DNA of 64,000 bases from an uncultured Alphaproteobacteria bacterium. Its GTDB lineage: Bacteria > Pseudomonadota > Alphaproteobacteria > HIMB59. The notes under the pieces are model-generated. The model saw only the letters and a program-made list of their open reading frames with translations, ran no database searches and was not told the origin of the DNA. Both the position numbers and the translations under genes were made by a program. Positions within the stretch are counted from its first letter, which is position 1; every line of letters starts with the position of its first letter. The stretch covers positions 1 to 64,000 of the forward strand of contig CABYQR010000004.1 of the NCBI GenBank assembly GCA_902521155.1. The letters run 5' to 3'. This document shows, one piece after another, positions 10,407-18,618 of this stretch.

Positions 10407-11477
10407 ATGAAATATATTTTAGCATTTTTAATATTATTTTTATCAATAATTAATCAAACTCATTCATACGAACTTAAAGTAAGTGGCAATTATAAATATG
10501 GGAATTGGGGTTTGAAAGAAGAGGACAGGAATGAAGCAGAGTTAGATCTTAAAAAAGATGCTATTAAAAAATATGTTAATGAAAAATTCAAAGGAAATAA
10601 ATCAGGTTATAGAGATTTTAAAAAAGTAGAAGATCAGGTACTTCAGAATATAGATGATTTTGTAAATATAGTTTCATTTTTAGTTGATGACAATGATAAG
10701 AAAAATAAAACTCTTAAACTTACAGCTAAAATAGAAATCAATGAAATGGAATTAGATTTTCTAATTTCTGATTCATCTGCAATTGGAAATGCCATGCCTT
10801 CAGAGGAGTCTGACATAGCAATAGTTACAATTACGGCAAAACTTAAAAAATTAAATTCTTTTAAAGATAAAATTACAGACGTTTCAAAGAGTAAAGATGA
10901 AAGCTACTCAGCAGAGTCTAGTCAAGTTGATGATACTGGTGCAGAAATTTCAATTATTAATGAATCTGAAAGTGTCTCTCAGACTGGGGGTAGTACAGAA
11001 ACTAAATTATCAAATATAGAGTATGGTCCTATTCAAGGTCTAGATGAAGAGCTTTTTGCAAGAGCTGCTCAAATATTTAATGACAATATGTTTAATCCAA
11101 TTGATGCATCCCAGTTTTTAGATACCACTAAAATTTTGAATGAGTATTTATCTGGAGAGTCATTAAGTAGGGATACAAAAAATGAAATTTATAAAACAAT
11201 AATAGATTATGAAATTCCTTATCTTATTATTTCAAAATTAAAGGTAGACGGTATGAGTACTGATCCTGCAACAGGTAAGAAAGAGGCATCTTTAAGAGCT
11301 ATCTCAGAGGTATTTAAATGCGAAAAATTTTGTAAAAGTATAGCCACTGTAGGCCCGGTTAGAGCTAACCAAATAGGTTCATCCGAAAATGAAGCAATAA
11401 CAAATTCACTATATTATGCAGTTGAGTCTGCAACAGAACAGTCTGTTAACATGATGAATGCCAAAGGTGTGAGATAA
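10407..11477 (+). CDS. Exported protein of unknown function (second of block)
   Basis: This protein of about 356 residues opens with a clear signal peptide (MKYILAFLILFLS, cleavage probably near SYE). The frame is open from a TTG at 10371 and an ATG at 10398; 10407 is chosen because it gives the shortest normal signal peptide, with no convincing ribosome site for any of them. The N-terminal third resembles the small domains of exported proteins of the LPP20/FlgT type, with a long helix of alternating charge, but the match is weak. A serine-rich linker lies near the middle. The stop overlaps the next start by one base. Confidence 0.72.
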   Translation: MKYILAFLILFLSIINQTHSYELKVSGNYKYGNWGLKEEDRNEAELDLKKDAIKKYVNEKFKGNKSGYRDFKKVEDQVLQNIDDFVNIVSFLVDDNDKKNKTLKLTAKIEINEMELDFLISDSSAIGNAMPSEESDIAIVTITAKLKKLNSFKDKITDVSKSKDESYSAESSQVDDTGAEISIINESESVSQTGGSTETKLSNIEYGPIQGLDEELFARAAQIFNDNMFNPIDASQFLDTTKILNEYLSGESLSRDTKNEIYKTIIDYEIPYLIISKLKVDGMSTDPATGKKEASLRAISEVFKCEKFCKSIATVGPVRANQIGSSENEAITNSLYYAVESATEQSVNMMNAKGVR

Positions 11478-12445
11478 TGAGAATACTAATTATCTTTATA
11501 TTATTAATTTTTAGCTTCAATATCATTTCAATTAAAGCTGAAGGTATTTTTGGTGATATTCTTGGAAATGCCCTAGATGAAATGGGTAAACAATTAGAAA
11601 ATGCCCAGAATAATGACTCTTCAGGAAACTTTAATGCCGATGGCTCGATAAACCTTGAACAAGCCTTTGAAAATTCTAAAAATACAGAGGTTCAATGGTC
11701 ACCACACACTTGGATAAGTGTAGGGGCCCCAAAGCATTGTCCTAATTGGTTCAGCGCTTACTTTGAAGAGAGGCAAGATGCAAAAAAAAGATACCCTACA
11801 GAATCTAGATGGTATTTTGATTGTCATCAATATTATCCAGATGCGAAGAAGCCTTTTATAGATTATGAAGCTCAGTGTGAAATTCTTGGACCAGAAGATT
11901 GTGCTGTAGCGAAGCAATATAGAAAAGTAGGCAAAGAACGTCGTCAAAATATTTTGGAATACAGCACAGCTTTAGTCAAAATAGCCGAGGCAATTGGACT
12001 TAAAGAAAATGCATCTGATCTTTCAGCGACTATCGAATATCTAAAAAGTGAGGGAATAGAGGGAACAAGAGAATATGATGAAGGTATTGAGGTGGCATGG
12101 GTTGAGACACAAAATCTCGCTGATGAAATCGTAAATACTTTAGGCAAAGGCTATGTTCCATCAGACTCTGAAACGAAGTTATTACAAGAAGCTGTGAAGT
12201 TAAGTAACAGTGCAGTATTAAGTTGGACTAGGGCATCCAAAGAAAGAGATAAATTAGAAAAAATGGGAGGTGGTTTGGGGTCTATTCTTACCTCCTTTAG
12301 TTTAGTTGAAGGATTTCCAGACTTAGCAAGAAGAGTAGAAGAAGCACTTATCCAATATGAAAATACAATATCTTTAAATACGGGTAAGGACTTAGATTTA
12401 GAAGATGCTAATTTAGATGATGAATTAGATAGTTTTGAATTTTAA
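11477..12445 (+). CDS. Exported protein of unknown function (third of block)
   Basis: This 322-residue protein has a signal peptide (MRILIIFILLIF ... KAEG) and no later membrane segment. The mature part has a region rich in Trp, Tyr and Cys (about 75-140, with motifs such as SPHTWISVGAPKHCPNWF), then a long helical C-terminal half ending in an acidic tail. Several cysteines suggest disulfides and a periplasmic or surface location. The TAATG junctions at both ends, each with a one-base overlap, imply tight translational coupling. I do not recognise a family. Confidence 0.75.
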   Translation: MRILIIFILLIFSFNIISIKAEGIFGDILGNALDEMGKQLENAQNNDSSGNFNADGSINLEQAFENSKNTEVQWSPHTWISVGAPKHCPNWFSAYFEERQDAKKRYPTESRWYFDCHQYYPDAKKPFIDYEAQCEILGPEDCAVAKQYRKVGKERRQNILEYSTALVKIAEAIGLKENASDLSATIEYLKSEGIEGTREYDEGIEVAWVETQNLADEIVNTLGKGYVPSDSETKLLQEAVKLSNSAVLSWTRASKERDKLEKMGGGLGSILTSFSLVEGFPDLARRVEEALIQYENTISLNTGKDLDLEDANLDDELDSFEF

Positions 12446-13728
12446 TGATTTTTCCTCATAGAGAAAAATTTACAATAAGATTATTAAAAACTTTTTTTTC
12501 TATAACCTTTTTTATCTTCTCTTTATCCAGTTTAAAAGCTGAAGTAAAATATATAACCTTAAATGTTTCAGCTTCTGGTAATACTGAAGAAATAGCTATT
12601 AATAATGCATTAATAGAGTCTTTGAGCCAAGTCAATGGATCAAAAATTGAAGGTTCGGTCACTATAAAAGAGTTTGAAAGTGTAAAACAATCAAATAGTT
12701 CCCAAGATTATTTTTATTCAGAAAATTATTCAAAAGATATAAGTAAGTTTACAAAAGGTATTATTGAAAATTATCAAATTATAGATTCAGATAATGGTAA
12801 TTTTGGTGAATGGAACGTTGAAGTATCAGTAACAATTGCTAAATATGCCTTAAGTAATCAAACTAAAAGAAAAAGAATAGCTGTTTTGCCTTTTAGAATT
12901 ACAGATACAAGGAGTTTAGAAGTTCAAAATAAAAAAATAGATAAACGCAGAGTTTTGGGTTTGCTAAATCAGTCTTTAGTAACTTATTTTACTCAGACTA
13001 GAAAATTTTTTGTAGCCGATAGAGATTTTGTTGATGAACTTTATATAGAAAGAGACTTTTTAAAAAATGAAGATGTACCTTTAGCAGAAATTTCAAAACT
13101 TGGTAATGACCTTGGCGTAGATCTTATATTAGTTGGGGTAATAGAGGATTTTAATACTAAATCAATTAAAAAAAAATTTGAAAATCTTAATAAAACTTTT
13201 GTCTCCACAAAGGGAATAGTTGAAATATCTTATAGAGTTATTGATGTTGCTACACGTCAAATTAAATATGCTAATCTTTATTTATCGGACAGTGGTACAG
13301 ATAATATCAACGCAGATACACAAATGATACTTGATGCAGTTTCTAAAATTGGAAATGATATTTTATTTGCTATATATCCTTTGAGAGTTGAAAAAATTGA
13401 AGGTGAGATTATTTATCTTGGTCAGGGAGGTACTCAAATTAACGTAGGCGATAAGTTCGGTGTATTTCGTTTAGGAGATGAGATCAATGACTCTTATACA
13501 GGTGAATCACTAGGTCAAATTGAGGAACGTATAGGAACAGCAATAATAACAAGTCGAACATCAAAAATTAGCTCTGCAAAGTTGGAACTTAATGAGGATA
13601 TCTATATTGACTCAAAAACTGAATTAATATTGAGAAATATTGAAGAAAAGGTAGAATACAAAACATTAGTAAGTGATAAAATAAAACAAAAGAAGGAAGA
13701 AAAAGATGAAGATGAAGATATTTGGTAA
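12445..13728 (+). CDS. Exported CsgG/FlgT-like protein
   Basis: This 427-residue exported protein has a signal peptide ending near LKAE (about residue 32). An N-terminal segment (about 33-110) resembles the FlgT/LPP20-type domain in which many small residues precede a helix (NNALIESLSQVNG). A CsgG/TolB-like core follows (about 145-290) with KRIAVLPFRI, GLLNQSLVTYFTQ and GVDLILVGVIEDF. A C-terminal region (about 305-385) looks like the small beta domain found at the end of FlgT. In known systems such proteins sit in the periplasm or outer membrane as part of secretion or flagellar assemblies, but no flagellar genes are seen here. The 3' end overlaps the next gene by 23 bases. Confidence 0.75.
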   Translation: MIFPHREKFTIRLLKTFFSITFFIFSLSSLKAEVKYITLNVSASGNTEEIAINNALIESLSQVNGSKIEGSVTIKEFESVKQSNSSQDYFYSENYSKDISKFTKGIIENYQIIDSDNGNFGEWNVEVSVTIAKYALSNQTKRKRIAVLPFRITDTRSLEVQNKKIDKRRVLGLLNQSLVTYFTQTRKFFVADRDFVDELYIERDFLKNEDVPLAEISKLGNDLGVDLILVGVIEDFNTKSIKKKFENLNKTFVSTKGIVEISYRVIDVATRQIKYANLYLSDSGTDNINADTQMILDAVSKIGNDILFAIYPLRVEKIEGEIIYLGQGGTQINVGDKFGVFRLGDEINDSYTGESLGQIEERIGTAIITSRTSKISSAKLELNEDIYIDSKTELILRNIEEKVEYKTLVSDKIKQKKEEKDEDEDIW

Positions 13729-15040
13729 ACAAACATTATTTATTTTAAGTGTTTTATTTTTTTTTTCACCATCCTATGTTCATTCATTTGATCCATTTGA
13801 AAATAGTGGTTTACCCTCAGATGCAGCAAATGATTACATAAACTCTCTTGGATATAATACTAATGAACCTCAAAAACTACCTGATGGAAGTTATGCTGTA
13901 TTTTTAACTGGTATAGCTGAAATTAAAGCTGATCCTCAAAATCCAAAGTTTATTGAATCAAGATCCAATGCTTTTGATAGTGCTGTTTTAAACGCAAAAT
14001 CAGAATTTGCTAAGTATCTTGAAAGAAAAATTCAAGGAGAGATTAAATTAACTATCAATTCTGGCAATTTCCCCTCTAAAGAGGATACCTCATCTGCTCT
14101 TGAGAATACTGTCCTAGGATATTTAGATAGAGCTAACATGTTAATTATGTCTGAACTTGACAAAAGACTTTTAGAAAATGGAGTTGACATAAATTCTATT
14201 CAAGAAAAATCAGCTGATAGAAAAAAAGAGTTAGAAGCTGTAGCCGCTCTAGCTGAGAAAACATTAAGCACCACTGAGTTTTCTCGTGCTATAGAATTAA
14301 CAGCCAATAGGTTTGTCTCAGGAGTTCAAATACTTGGAGTTTTTGAGGATTTTTCAATTGGAGAAACTAAAGGAACAATTGCCGTTGCTGCAGTTTATAG
14401 TGACAAAACACTCAAAATTGCGCAATCTATTTTAAGAAATGATCCCAGTTTAGCTCCTGAACCTAATGTTCTTAACCCCGGTATGTCTATTGAGGATACT
14501 ATTAAGGATTTTGGTAAAGGTATTTTAACTTTCCAGGGTGCTAAGTTAATAATCAATGAAAGAGGAGAGCCTGTTATTTTAAGCTTTGCTCAAACTGGTC
14601 TTCCTAAAAACAGTACCACAGCTAAATTAATTGCCGCAAAAAAAGCAAATTTAATCGCTGACAGCTATATTGATCAATTTGTTGGTGAGATGGTCTCAGC
14701 TTTTGAAGCCATAGAAGGTAAAGAAACTTTCAAAGATCTCACAGATGGTGAACACTATAATTATGAAGAGGGTTTTAAGCAGGATATAACCTCAAATTTT
14801 GGTGGCAATAACATTTCAGGCGTTAAAAAAGTTGTTGAATGGATACAACCACACCCTCTAACAGATCAAACAATTGTGGGTGTAGTTAGGTCTTGGTCTC
14901 CTACATCCGCTTATCTAGCAGGTAAGGCAAAAAAAGGCAAATTATCAAAAGATCCTGAACCAAAAAGCGTCATTGAAAGCTCATCTGAAGTTAAAGAAGA
15001 TTACTCCTCATCTGGGGTAACATCTAATACTGACTTTTAA
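13706..15040 (+). CDS. Exported protein of unknown function, possibly DUF6844-like (fifth of block)
   Basis: This 444-residue protein has a signal peptide (MKMKIFGKQTLFILSVLFFF, cleavage near HSF). An AAGGAAG ribosome site in the upstream coding sequence favours the ATG at 13706, with 13712 as an alternative. The mature protein has a repeat-like pair of domains, each with a beta-strand then a helix (YAVFLTGIAEIKADP ... SAVLNAKSEFAKYLERK; later LTFQGAKLIINERGEPVILS). I recall similar proteins listed as DUF6844, but cannot confirm it. Its last codons and stop are the 5' part of the tRNA-Lys-like repeat at 15030. Confidence 0.72.
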   Translation: MKMKIFGKQTLFILSVLFFFSPSYVHSFDPFENSGLPSDAANDYINSLGYNTNEPQKLPDGSYAVFLTGIAEIKADPQNPKFIESRSNAFDSAVLNAKSEFAKYLERKIQGEIKLTINSGNFPSKEDTSSALENTVLGYLDRANMLIMSELDKRLLENGVDINSIQEKSADRKKELEAVAALAEKTLSTTEFSRAIELTANRFVSGVQILGVFEDFSIGETKGTIAVAAVYSDKTLKIAQSILRNDPSLAPEPNVLNPGMSIEDTIKDFGKGILTFQGAKLIINERGEPVILSFAQTGLPKNSTTAKLIAAKKANLIADSYIDQFVGEMVSAFEAIEGKETFKDLTDGEHYNYEEGFKQDITSNFGGNNISGVKKVVEWIQPHPLTDQTIVGVVRSWSPTSAYLAGKAKKGKLSKDPEPKSVIESSSEVKEDYSSSGVTSNTDF

Positions 15041-15054
15041 TCAGGTTGTTACAG
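15030..15054 (+). repeat. Direct repeat, distal copy: tRNA-Lys anticodon-arm fragment
   Basis: This segment matches tRNA-Lys bases 8637-8661 at 23 of 25 positions, with an unbroken run of 16. The TAA in the anticodon loop copy supplies the stop codon of the upstream gene. Similarity ends before the T loop, so no tRNA can be made. It is in direct orientation relative to the tRNA, as expected for a distal attachment site left by integration into the anticodon loop. A chance match or a hairpin with terminator use is the alternative. Confidence 0.5.
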
Positions 15055-15109
15055 ATTTTTAATAGAAAACCTAAACTAAAAATTTTTTTAAAAATAAATA
15101 ATAAATAAA

Positions 15110-15556
15110 ATGATCAAAGTATATTTAGCTGGTGAAATTCATAGTAATTGGCGAGAAGAAGTAATTAGTCTTTGTGAGGTAGATAAACTAGATATTAAGT
15201 TTACCTCTCCTGTAACAAATCACGAAAATTCTGATAATTGTGGTACAGAAATATTAGGTACTGAAGAAAAAATTTTTTGGAAGGATCAAAAAGGTGCTAA
15301 TATTAATTCTATAAGAACTAGAAAGTATATTCAAGATTGTGACGTTGTAATTGTTAAGTTTGGAGAAAAATATAAGCAATGGAACGCTGCTTTTGATGCA
15401 GGATATGCAGCAGCTCTTAATAAATCAATAATTGTCATACATAATGAAGATCAACAGCATGCTTTAAAAGAAATAGATGCCGCTGCTTCCGCAGTTGCCT
15501 CTAATACAAAACAAGTGGTTCGAATTCTTAAATACATAATTCAAGGAGAGTTATAA
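15110..15556 (+). CDS. ytoQ: YtoQ family protein
   Basis: This 148-residue protein matches the YtoQ family, which is related in fold to nucleoside 2-deoxyribosyltransferases; its own reaction is unknown to me. Visible family features are the opening VYLAGEIHSNWR, SPVTNHENSD near residue 36, and the stretch DCDVVIVKFGEKYKQWNAAFDAGYA (about 79-103, in two parts), where the Asp, Lys and Trp are typical. It is followed after two bases by an aldo/keto reductase gene whose ribosome site lies in the end of ytoQ, so the two are co-transcribed. Confidence 0.85.
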   Translation: MIKVYLAGEIHSNWREEVISLCEVDKLDIKFTSPVTNHENSDNCGTEILGTEEKIFWKDQKGANINSIRTRKYIQDCDVVIVKFGEKYKQWNAAFDAGYAAALNKSIIVIHNEDQQHALKEIDAAASAVASNTKQVVRILKYIIQGEL

Positions 15557-15558
15557 AA

Positions 15559-16539
15559 TTGAAATTTAGAGAATTTTCTGATGTTGGATGGAAAGTATCT
15601 GAGGTTGGTCTTGGATGTTGGGCTATTGGTTCAGAGTGGGGTGATGTATCAAAAGAGGATGCCACTGAAGTTTTAAAATCATCTTTAGATCATGGAATAA
15701 ATTTTTTTGACACTGCTGATGTTTACGGTGATGGTAGAAGTGAAAGATTTGTAGGTGAGTTATTAAAATCCACAAATGAAAAAATTTATATTGCTACAAA
15801 ATCAGGTAGAAGATTAAACCCACATACATCTAATGGATATAATTTAAACAATATAGAGAGTTTTATTGATCGATCTTTAATAAATCTTGGGGTGGATTGT
15901 ATTGATTTATTACAACTTCACTGTCCTCCTTCTGATGTTTGTTCAAAAAAAGAAACTTATGAAATGATGGATGAAATAGTAAAAAAAGGAAAGATTTCTT
16001 ATTACGGAGTGAGTGTTGAAAAAGTTTCTGAAGCTATGGATGCAATTCAGTTCTCAAATGTAAAAAGCATTCAAATCATCTTTAATATGTTTCGTCAAAA
16101 GCCTGCTGAAGAATTTTTTCAAGAAGCTGCTAAAAAAAATGTTGCGATAATTGCCAGAGTTCCCTTGGCGAGTGGTTTGTTAACTGGTAAAATGACAGAA
16201 AGTTCATCTTTTCCTGCTAATGATCATCGTAATTATAATATTAAGGGTGAGGCCTTTGATGTAGGTGAGACTTTTTCTGGCGTAAATTTTGATAAAGGTC
16301 TTCAAGCTGTAGAGGAAATAAAGAAACTAATACCTAATAATTTTTCATTAACAGACTTGGCTCTCAAGTGGATATTGATGCATCAAGAAATTACTGTTGC
16401 TATACCTGGCGCAAAAAAAAATCATCAATTATCTAAGAATGTTAATGCTGTTCATTTAGATGATATTTCCTCCCTCATGCCCTTAATAAAAGATGTTTAT
16501 AGCCAATATCTAAAAGAAGACATTCATCACCGTTGGTAA
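15559..16539 (+). CDS. Aldo/keto reductase
   Basis: This 326-residue enzyme belongs to the aldo/keto reductases, which reduce aldehydes or ketones with NAD(P)H on a TIM barrel. The catalytic Asp and Tyr are in FFDTADVYGDGRSE (about 49-62), the Lys in IYIATKSGR (about 80) and the His in LLQLHCPP (about 119). The C-terminal AIPGAKKNHQL segment is the usual cofactor-binding end. The start is TTG at 15559, placed eight bases after an AAGGAGAG ribosome site in the end of ytoQ. The substrate cannot be read from the sequence. Confidence 0.9.
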   Translation: MKFREFSDVGWKVSEVGLGCWAIGSEWGDVSKEDATEVLKSSLDHGINFFDTADVYGDGRSERFVGELLKSTNEKIYIATKSGRRLNPHTSNGYNLNNIESFIDRSLINLGVDCIDLLQLHCPPSDVCSKKETYEMMDEIVKKGKISYYGVSVEKVSEAMDAIQFSNVKSIQIIFNMFRQKPAEEFFQEAAKKNVAIIARVPLASGLLTGKMTESSSFPANDHRNYNIKGEAFDVGETFSGVNFDKGLQAVEEIKKLIPNNFSLTDLALKWILMHQEITVAIPGAKKNHQLSKNVNAVHLDDISSLMPLIKDVYSQYLKEDIHHRW

Positions 16540-16570
16540 TTAAAAATAATTTATTTTAAAAATAATTTTT

Positions 16571-17236
16571 ATGTTTTCTTTTTTTAATTTTTTGAAGATC
16601 AAAGATATACCTAAAAAATCATGGAGCTCAGATAGCCCTTTAAATTTTAAGCCTAAAATTCAAACTCTATTTTTTTTATCATTGGGCCTTTTTTGTTTTG
16701 GCTTAGGCGAGGCTTTAATTTTGATTTCATCAACCGGAAATTCACCATGGCTTGTTTTATCTGAGGGAATGTCAATTATAACAGGCCTCTCTGTAGGAAC
16801 TACAACCTTTATAATCAGTCTGATTGTTTTATTTTTATGGATATTTTTAAAACAAAAACCAGGTATAGGAACTATTTTAAATGTTTTTATTATAGCTATT
16901 GTCATAGATGTAACCTCTTTTTACTTTGATCCTCCCACATCAGTTTATCACCAATATTTATTGACTATTGTTGCAGTTCTCCTAGTTGGCTTTGGAAGTG
17001 GTGTTTATTTAGTAGCAAATTTAGGCCCAGGCCCTAGAGACGGTTTAATGATAGGCTTAACAAGAATTACTAACTATCCTATTTCTTTTGTTCGCGCCTC
17101 TCTTGAAATTACGGTTGTATTTGTAGGGTGGTATCTTGGAGGGACTGTGGGCTTGGGAACTTTAATATTTGCTTTTGGAATAGGCCCTGCTGTATCTTTG
17201 GGCTTATCTATTGTTAAGAGTCATATGAGTAAATAA
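16571..17236 (+). CDS. YczE/YitT-like integral membrane protein
   Basis: This 221-residue protein has about five membrane helices after a cytoplasmic leader of some 30 residues. The motifs GLGEALILISSTGNSPW and LVANLGPGPRDGLMIGLT fit the YczE-like membrane proteins, where the second is the most conserved part. The function of the family is not established. It follows the aldo/keto reductase by 31 bases and converges on bioY. No signal peptide or catalytic motif is visible. Confidence 0.8.
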   Translation: MFSFFNFLKIKDIPKKSWSSDSPLNFKPKIQTLFFLSLGLFCFGLGEALILISSTGNSPWLVLSEGMSIITGLSVGTTTFIISLIVLFLWIFLKQKPGIGTILNVFIIAIVIDVTSFYFDPPTSVYHQYLLTIVAVLLVGFGSGVYLVANLGPGPRDGLMIGLTRITNYPISFVRASLEITVVFVGWYLGGTVGLGTLIFAFGIGPAVSLGLSIVKSHMSK

Positions 17237-17279
17237 TATAATATGAGGAAACAGCATTAGTATGTGGCTTTTTATAAAT

Positions 17280-17831
17280 TTATTTCTTATTAACTTTTAA
17301 TAATAGTCCATAAACCATTACTATAGCTAATATAGCTTTGAATAACTCACTATATATTAGTGGCAAAAAACCAATCATAAATGCTTCTTTAAATCCTATA
17401 AAAAAAGAGAGATGACATACACCAAAAAAATAAATAGTAAAAGTACCAGATAAAATAGCTACACTAATTTTAGTAAGATTAATCTTCAAACTCTTTTTAA
17501 GAATATAAGAAATAACAAAAGAAGCCAAAACCATACCATATAAAAAACCATACATGGGAGATGCTAAATATTCCAAACCTCCACCATTAGTAAATAAAGG
17601 CAAACCTAGAGTCCCTAATATTAAATAAATTAAAACTGAGTAAAAACCAAAGATACCCATGAAAGAAGAAATAAAATATACAATTAGTGTTTGCAAGGTC
17701 ATAGCTATTGGAAAGAAAGGTATAGATATTTTTGATGTTACAGTTAGTAAAATAACACCAAGTATTACTAGATAGTACTTTGCAAAAAATTGTTTACCAA
17801 AAATATCATCAGAAATAAGTTTATTTGCCAT
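17280..17831 (-). CDS. bioY: BioY-type substrate-binding component of an ECF transporter
   Basis: BioY proteins are membrane S-components that bind biotin and, with or without the ECF energy module, import it. The 183-residue protein has about six helices, the BioY opening VTSKISIPFFPIAMTLQTL (about 31-49) and GTLGLPLFTNGGG (about 73-85). No EcfA or EcfT gene is nearby. It lies six bases after an SDR gene, at the end of an operon with a dehydrogenase and an NTF2-like protein, which is unusual company. The biotin assignment comes from the family; a different ligand is possible. Confidence 0.85.
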   Translation of the reverse strand: MANKLISDDIFGKQFFAKYYLVILGVILLTVTSKISIPFFPIAMTLQTLIVYFISSFMGIFGFYSVLIYLILGTLGLPLFTNGGGLEYLASPMYGFLYGMVLASFVISYILKKSLKINLTKISVAILSGTFTIYFFGVCHLSFFIGFKEAFMIGFLPLIYSELFKAILAIVMVYGLLLKVNKK

Positions 17832-17837
17832 AAAAAT

Positions 17838-18605
17838 TTATTTTGCTGTCCATCCACCATCTATAACTAAAGATGATCCTGTCATCATTGATGAGGCATT
17901 AGAAGCCAAATATACAACAGCTGTGGCTATATCACTTTCAGTGGCAAATCTACCAAGAGGAATGTTTCCTAAAGTTTTCTTTTTAAAACTTTTATCTAGA
18001 AAAAACTTTTTAACCATAGGTGTCTCAACAAAAGTAGGACATATAGAGTTCACTCTAATATTATTAGAAGCTAAATCTATGGCCATGCCCTTAGTTAATC
18101 CCTCAATTCCAAACTTCGTCATGTTATAGGTACTCCTATTAGGAGCTCCAACTTTGCCTAATTGAGAAGACATATTAATGATACTTCCTCCAATAGATTT
18201 TCTATTTTTTGATTTTAACATTGCATTAGATGCTAATTGAGCTATTTGAAAAGCTGCTTTGATATTTAGATCAACCATATAATCCATATCTTGCTTTTTA
18301 ATTTTTGTAAAATGTGAAGGTATATTCGTTCCAGCATTATTTACCAGAATATCAAGTTTCTTAATTTTACTGAAAATATCAACTATTTGATTGTTATCAA
18401 ATAAATCGCATACTAAAAATTTACATCTTCTTTTCAATTTCTTTATTTCTTTTTCTACTTTTTTAAGATCTGACTCAGTTCTACTTAAAATAATTAAATC
18501 TGCACCAGCTTCAGCAAGAGCTATTGCTGACGCTCTTCCAATGCCTTTTCCTGCACCAGTGACTAGTGCTATTTTATTTTTTAAATTAAAACTTTTTAAA
18601 TACAT
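17838..18605 (-). CDS. Short-chain dehydrogenase/reductase (SDR)
   Basis: This 255-residue classical SDR oxidises or reduces an alcohol/carbonyl pair using NAD(P). The cofactor motif TGAGKGIG is at 16-23, NNAG at 89-92, and the catalytic Ser147, Tyr160 and Lys164 are all present. The C-terminus is the usual SSMMTGSSLVIDGGW. Closest by eye to gluconate 5-dehydrogenase and 3-oxoacyl-ACP reductase types. It lies 13 bases after the HisD-like dehydrogenase gene, so the two probably act in sequence on a polyol-like substrate. Confidence 0.88.
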   Translation of the reverse strand: MYLKSFNLKNKIALVTGAGKGIGRASAIALAEAGADLIILSRTESDLKKVEKEIKKLKRRCKFLVCDLFDNNQIVDIFSKIKKLDILVNNAGTNIPSHFTKIKKQDMDYMVDLNIKAAFQIAQLASNAMLKSKNRKSIGGSIINMSSQLGKVGAPNRSTYNMTKFGIEGLTKGMAIDLASNNIRVNSICPTFVETPMVKKFFLDKSFKKKTLGNIPLGRFATESDIATAVVYLASNASSMMTGSSLVIDGGWTAK

Positions 18606-18618
18606 GATTATATTTTAC

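Larger units (their letters stand above)
8686..15054. mobile_element. Candidate decayed tRNA-Lys genomic island without integrase
   Basis: The block begins just after tRNA-Lys and ends with a partial direct copy of that tRNA. It contains only genes for exported proteins of unknown function (one minus-strand lipoprotein and five plus-strand genes), inserted where the ssb-gyrA-coaD housekeeping string stops. No integrase, excisionase or transposase is visible, and base composition looks like that of the neighbours by eye. The island reading rests on the flanking repeat and on content, so it is tentative. Confidence 0.35.

Noticed and set aside
15036-15060. Second tRNA-Lys gene at the distal repeat
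   Set aside because: Only the anticodon arm and a few following bases match; acceptor, D and T arms are absent.
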